Notes under the pieces: model-generated
What the model saw: only the letters and a program-made list of their open reading frames with translations
The model's database searches: none
Told to the model about the DNA's origin: nothing
In this document: in pieces, positions 6,899 to 8,287 of the stretch
Numbering within the stretch: the stretch's first letter is position 1
How the letters are laid out: every line of letters starts with the position of its first letter
Assembly (NCBI GenBank): GCA_020052635.1
Contig: JAGVOR010000050.1
Coordinates: 1 to 8,287, forward strand
DNA: 8,287 nucleotides
Reading direction: 5' to 3'
Origin: Candidatus Omnitrophota bacterium
Lineage (GTDB): Bacteria; Omnitrophota; Gorgyraeia; Gygaellales; Profunditerraquicolaceae
Made by a program: the position numbers and the translations under genes

Positions 6899-7123
6899 AT
6901 GATCTTAAAAATCAGACGCGGCCAGAGCACCTTAGAATATGTAATTATTTTGGCTGTTGTCGTCGGAGCGATTATCGGGATCGCCGCGATAGTTAAGCCG
7001 AACTTTGCCAGCACCTATAATATGATCTATGGCAATACTTCTAATACGACAGCAGCTGGTATTGCGTCCGGAGTGGATACTTCGGGCGGGGGCGGAGGGG
7101 CAGGGCAGTATCAGGCGGAGTGA
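6899..7123 (+). CDS. Flp/Tad pilin-like protein, type A (first copy)
   Basis: A 74-residue prepilin. The leader MILKIRRG ends in Gly, followed by Q-S-T-L-E-Y, so Gly-1, Glu+5 and Tyr+6 of the Flp processing site are all present. Then comes a hydrophobic helix (VIILAVVVGAIIGIAAIV) and a tail rich in Ser, Thr and Gly with five consecutive Gly near the end. The prepilin peptidase should cut after G8 and the mature 66-residue subunit polymerise through its N-terminal helix. ATG 6899 was chosen because it gives the same 8-residue leader as three of the other pilins and AGGAAG directly precedes it, though that spacing is short. ATG 6881 (six residues longer) is a real alternative, whereas ATG 6791 falls upstream of the predicted transcript start. 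The region from GQ to KP matches the protein at 7549-7722 at 21 of 27 positions. Good candidate for a major pilin. Confidence 0.85.
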   Translation: MILKIRRGQSTLEYVIILAVVVGAIIGIAAIVKPNFASTYNMIYGNTSNTTAAGIASGVDTSGGGGGAGQYQAE

Positions 7124-7165
7124 TATTCGGCGCGCAAGCAAGAATTAAAAGGGGATCGGAAAAAA

Positions 7166-7297
7166 ATGGGCTCCAGGGTTAGAGGAGGGCAGAGTTTTTT
7201 AGAGTACGCGGTGTTAATTATTATCGTGAGCACAGCGTTAATTGCGATGACTACTTATGTCGTGCGGGCAATGAATGCTGCCATGTCAGCTAACTAG
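7166..7297 (+). CDS. Tiny pilin-like protein, type B (first copy)
   Basis: A 43-residue prepilin, easily missed because of its size. The leader MGSRVRGG precedes Q-S-F-L-E-Y with Gly-1, Glu+5 and Tyr+6, then a single hydrophobic helix (AVLIIIVSTALIAMTTYVV) and a short end, RAMNAAMSAN. The mature form would have only 35 residues, essentially just the polymerising helix, which is at the low end even for Flp pilins. A GGGG run at 7151-7154 and GGA at 7158-7160 lie upstream, the latter five bases before the ATG. It lies 42 bases after the first pilin with no sign of a terminator between them. The region from GQSF to NA matches the next pilin at 18 of 31 positions without gaps. Possibly a minor or accessory subunit. 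Its correct length, processing site and neighbours make a chance open frame very unlikely. Confidence 0.8.
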   Translation: MGSRVRGGQSFLEYAVLIIIVSTALIAMTTYVVRAMNAAMSAN

Positions 7298-7353
7298 CTG
7301 TGGCGTTTTAGGTTAAAAAATTTTTGTTAAATGATAAGAGGCAAATAATTCCA

Positions 7354-7533
7354 ATGAGATGCACAAGAGCATCGTTAAGCATTAAAAGCGGGCAGAGTTT
7401 TATCCAGTATACGATATTAATTGTTATTGTCAGCTTAGCGATAATCGGGATGACCGCGTATCTCATGCGTTCGTTGAACGCGCGCCTGAAGCAGGAAAAG
7501 AACGAGTTATATTATTATAGCAAAGAGAGATAA
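7354..7533 (+). CDS. Pilin-like protein, type B (second copy), Glu+5 replaced by Gln
   Basis: A 59-residue prepilin whose processing site reads G|Q-S-F-I-Q-Y: Gly-1 and Tyr+6 are kept but position +5 is Gln (codon CAG), not Glu. The hydrophobic helix (TILIVIVSLAIIGMTAYLM) is followed by a highly charged tail, LNARLKQEKNELYYYSKER, unlike its 43-residue partner. The leader, MRCTRASLSIKSG, is longer than in the others. ATG 7354 has AAGAGG at 7336-7341, which is rather distant; an in-frame TTG at 7324 would add ten residues. Glu+5 normally pairs with the N-terminus of the neighbouring subunit during assembly, and tip pseudopilins such as GspK lack it. By analogy this could be a tip or priming subunit, which is inference. 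A simple Glu-to-Gln drift in a redundant copy is the alternative. Confidence 0.8.
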   Translation: MRCTRASLSIKSGQSFIQYTILIVIVSLAIIGMTAYLMRSLNARLKQEKNELYYYSKER

Positions 7534-7548
7534 CTGAGGGAGGATAAG

Positions 7549-7722
7549 ATGAAGAACTTTTGCAAGGGCCAGGGGACACTGGAATATGTGATTATTTTAG
7601 CGGCGGTAGTCGGGGCAATTATTGCGGTAGCGGCTGCGTTTAAGCCCAAACTAGTAAATTCTTACGATAATTTAGGCAATAAAATGCAAGACAAAGTAGG
7701 GGATGTTGATTTTGACAAATAA
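7549..7722 (+). CDS. Flp/Tad pilin-like protein, type A (second copy)
   Basis: A 57-residue prepilin with leader MKNFCKG, then Q-G-T-L-E-Y (Gly-1, Glu+5, Tyr+6 present), hydrophobic helix VIILAAVVGAIIAVAAAF and a short polar tail ending DKVGDVDFDK. The mature form would be 50 residues. A strong GGGAGGA lies four bases before the ATG, and the gene starts 15 bases after the preceding stop, so it is cotranscribed. It is closest to the first pilin of the cluster (21 of 27 identical over GQ to KP), sharing the KP after the helix and a following Tyr and Asn, but it lacks that protein's Gly-rich end. The strong ribosome binding site fits a well-expressed, possibly major, subunit. Its 3' end contains a possible promoter for the next genes. 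Confidence 0.83.
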   Translation: MKNFCKGQGTLEYVIILAAVVGAIIAVAAAFKPKLVNSYDNLGNKMQDKVGDVDFDK

Positions 7723-7740
7723 GATGAAAAACAAAATAAG
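7712..7740 (+). promoter_or_regulatory. Possible internal promoter for type C pilins
   Basis: TTGACA (7712-7717), a 17-base spacer and AATAAG (7735-7740, four of six matches to TATAAT). The -35 overlaps the last codons of the preceding pilin. The predicted start near 7747 precedes a strong AAGGAGGT (7755-7762) and ATG 7769. The -35 is perfect but the -10 is weak, so this could be chance in AT-rich DNA. Confidence 0.35.
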
Positions 7741-7768
7741 CGGTGTCAGCTCTTAAGGAGGTAAGAAA

Positions 7769-8128
7769 ATGTTAAGGCGACTGAAGAAGGGGCAGAGCAC
7801 AGCCGAATATGCGATTGTGATCGGTTTGGTTATCGCCGCAGTAGTAGCCATGCAAACTTATGTTAAACGCGGAATTCAGGGTAAGATGAGAGATGCCAGC
7901 GATGCGCCGATAGTAGTTGATGGCCTTACTACTGATAATACGATGTATGGTATGGATACTGTAGATAAACAGTTTGAGCCAACCTATACTTCTGGTACTG
8001 ATCTAACGTCTACCAGGGAAGGTACGCAGTATACCGCGGTTAGCGCAGGCGGCGGCGTGGAAAGGGGCATTAGCGGAAGCGATGTAAGCAATAGAACAGG
8101 AAACCAAATAACTCAGGCTCCAAATTAA
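7769..8128 (+). CDS. Pilin-like protein, type C, with long Ser/Thr/Gly-rich tail
   Basis: A 119-residue prepilin, the longest complete one here. The leader MLRRLKKG precedes Q-S-T-A-E-Y (Gly-1, Glu+5, Tyr+6), then helix AIVIGLVIAAVVAMQTYV and a basic KRGIQGKMRD segment. The remaining 70 or so residues are polar and rich in Thr, Ser, Gly and Asp, with no Cys and no recognisable domain. Such a tail would face outward on the filament and might be modified or flexible, which is inference. AAGGAGGT at 7755-7762 is the best ribosome binding site of the cluster. The region from GQST to QG/EG matches the following partial gene at 19 of 31 positions. Its tail resembles the variable part of TadE/TadG-like or archaeal class III pilins only in composition. 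The pilin call is firm; the role as major, minor or adhesive subunit is open. Confidence 0.85.
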   Translation: MLRRLKKGQSTAEYAIVIGLVIAAVVAMQTYVKRGIQGKMRDASDAPIVVDGLTTDNTMYGMDTVDKQFEPTYTSGTDLTSTREGTQYTAVSAGGGVERGISGSDVSNRTGNQITQAPN

Positions 8129-8172
8129 AATAATTCTAGGGCATGAGGATTTACTTCAAGGCAGGAGGAAAT

Positions 8173-8287
8173 ATGTTTAATGCTAAATCAAAAGGCCAGA
8201 GCACTCTGGAATATGTTATTTTGATTGGTTTTGTGGTGGCGGCGTTAATTGCCATGGGCGTGTATATGAAAAGAGGAGCGGAAGGCA
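8173..8287 (+). CDS. Pilin-like protein, type C (3' partial)
   Basis: The first 38 codons of another prepilin, cut by the window end. The leader MFNAKSKG precedes Q-S-T-L-E-Y (Gly-1, Glu+5, Tyr+6), followed by helix VILIGFVVAALIAMGVYM and KRGAEG. It is the paralogue of the preceding gene, sharing the helix pattern and the YxKRG motif after it, so a long polar tail beyond the window is likely. AGGAGGAA (8163-8170) sits just upstream of the ATG. It starts 44 bases after the previous stop with no terminator visible, and more pilin genes may follow. Confidence 0.85.
   Translation, partial: MFNAKSKGQSTLEYVILIGFVVAALIAMGVYMKRGAEG

Noticed and set aside
7724..7756. Ten-codon frame between two pilins (starts MKNKISG)
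   Set aside because: It lacks the prepilin site and a ribosome binding site and falls within the probable promoter and leader of the next gene.

Overview
The window is part of a Tad/Flp-type type IV pilus locus with every gene on the + strand. It begins inside the outer-membrane secretin gene and ends inside a pilin gene. GC is moderate and genes are tightly packed. Small pilins with a G|QSTLEY-type processing site, a MinD-like plus CpaF-like ATPase fusion and a very long Glu/Lys/Ala-rich protein suggest a poorly characterised Gram-negative bacterium. Candidatus Omnitrophota is my best guess, but it rests only on general protein character and no taxonomic marker is present.

Region 1 (1-4117) is an assembly operon. 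It encodes a CpaC/RcpA-like secretin that has lost its extreme 5' end to the window edge and carries a TonB-type C-terminal domain. One base later comes a single 719-codon gene fusing a MinD/ParA-like (CpaE/TadZ-like) ATPase to a complete CpaF/TadA secretion ATPase. A small DUF192 protein follows. The genes are 1 and 5 bases apart, so translational coupling is likely.

Region 2 (4118-6773) has its own strong sigma70-like promoter (TTGACA, 17-base spacer, TATAGT), bracketed by two identical 11-base direct repeats 52 bases apart. It drives an 844-residue protein with a helix-turn-helix-like N-terminus, about 300 residues of charged helix built from duplicated modules, and a C-terminal half that resembles a DDE transposase with degenerate catalytic motifs. 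Its function is unknown. It could be a domesticated transposase-derived regulator or structural protein, and the repeats at its promoter allow autoregulation.

Region 3 (6774-8287) starts with an 18-base perfect palindrome, a second 12-base palindrome and a promoter-like sequence. Six pilin-like genes follow, two of them (7166-7297 and 7549-7722) very short. They fall into three paralogous pairs in the order A-B-B-A-C-C. All keep Gly-1 and Tyr+6 of the Flp processing site, and one (7354-7533) has Gln in place of the usual Glu+5. A second promoter may sit inside the array.

Together the genes would supply the outer-membrane channel, the cytoplasmic motor with its positioning ATPase, and a set of major and minor pilins. 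The inner-membrane platform (TadB/TadC) and prepilin peptidase are not in the window. No RNA gene, CRISPR array or intact mobile element was seen, and no gene-free stretch exceeds about 130 bases.
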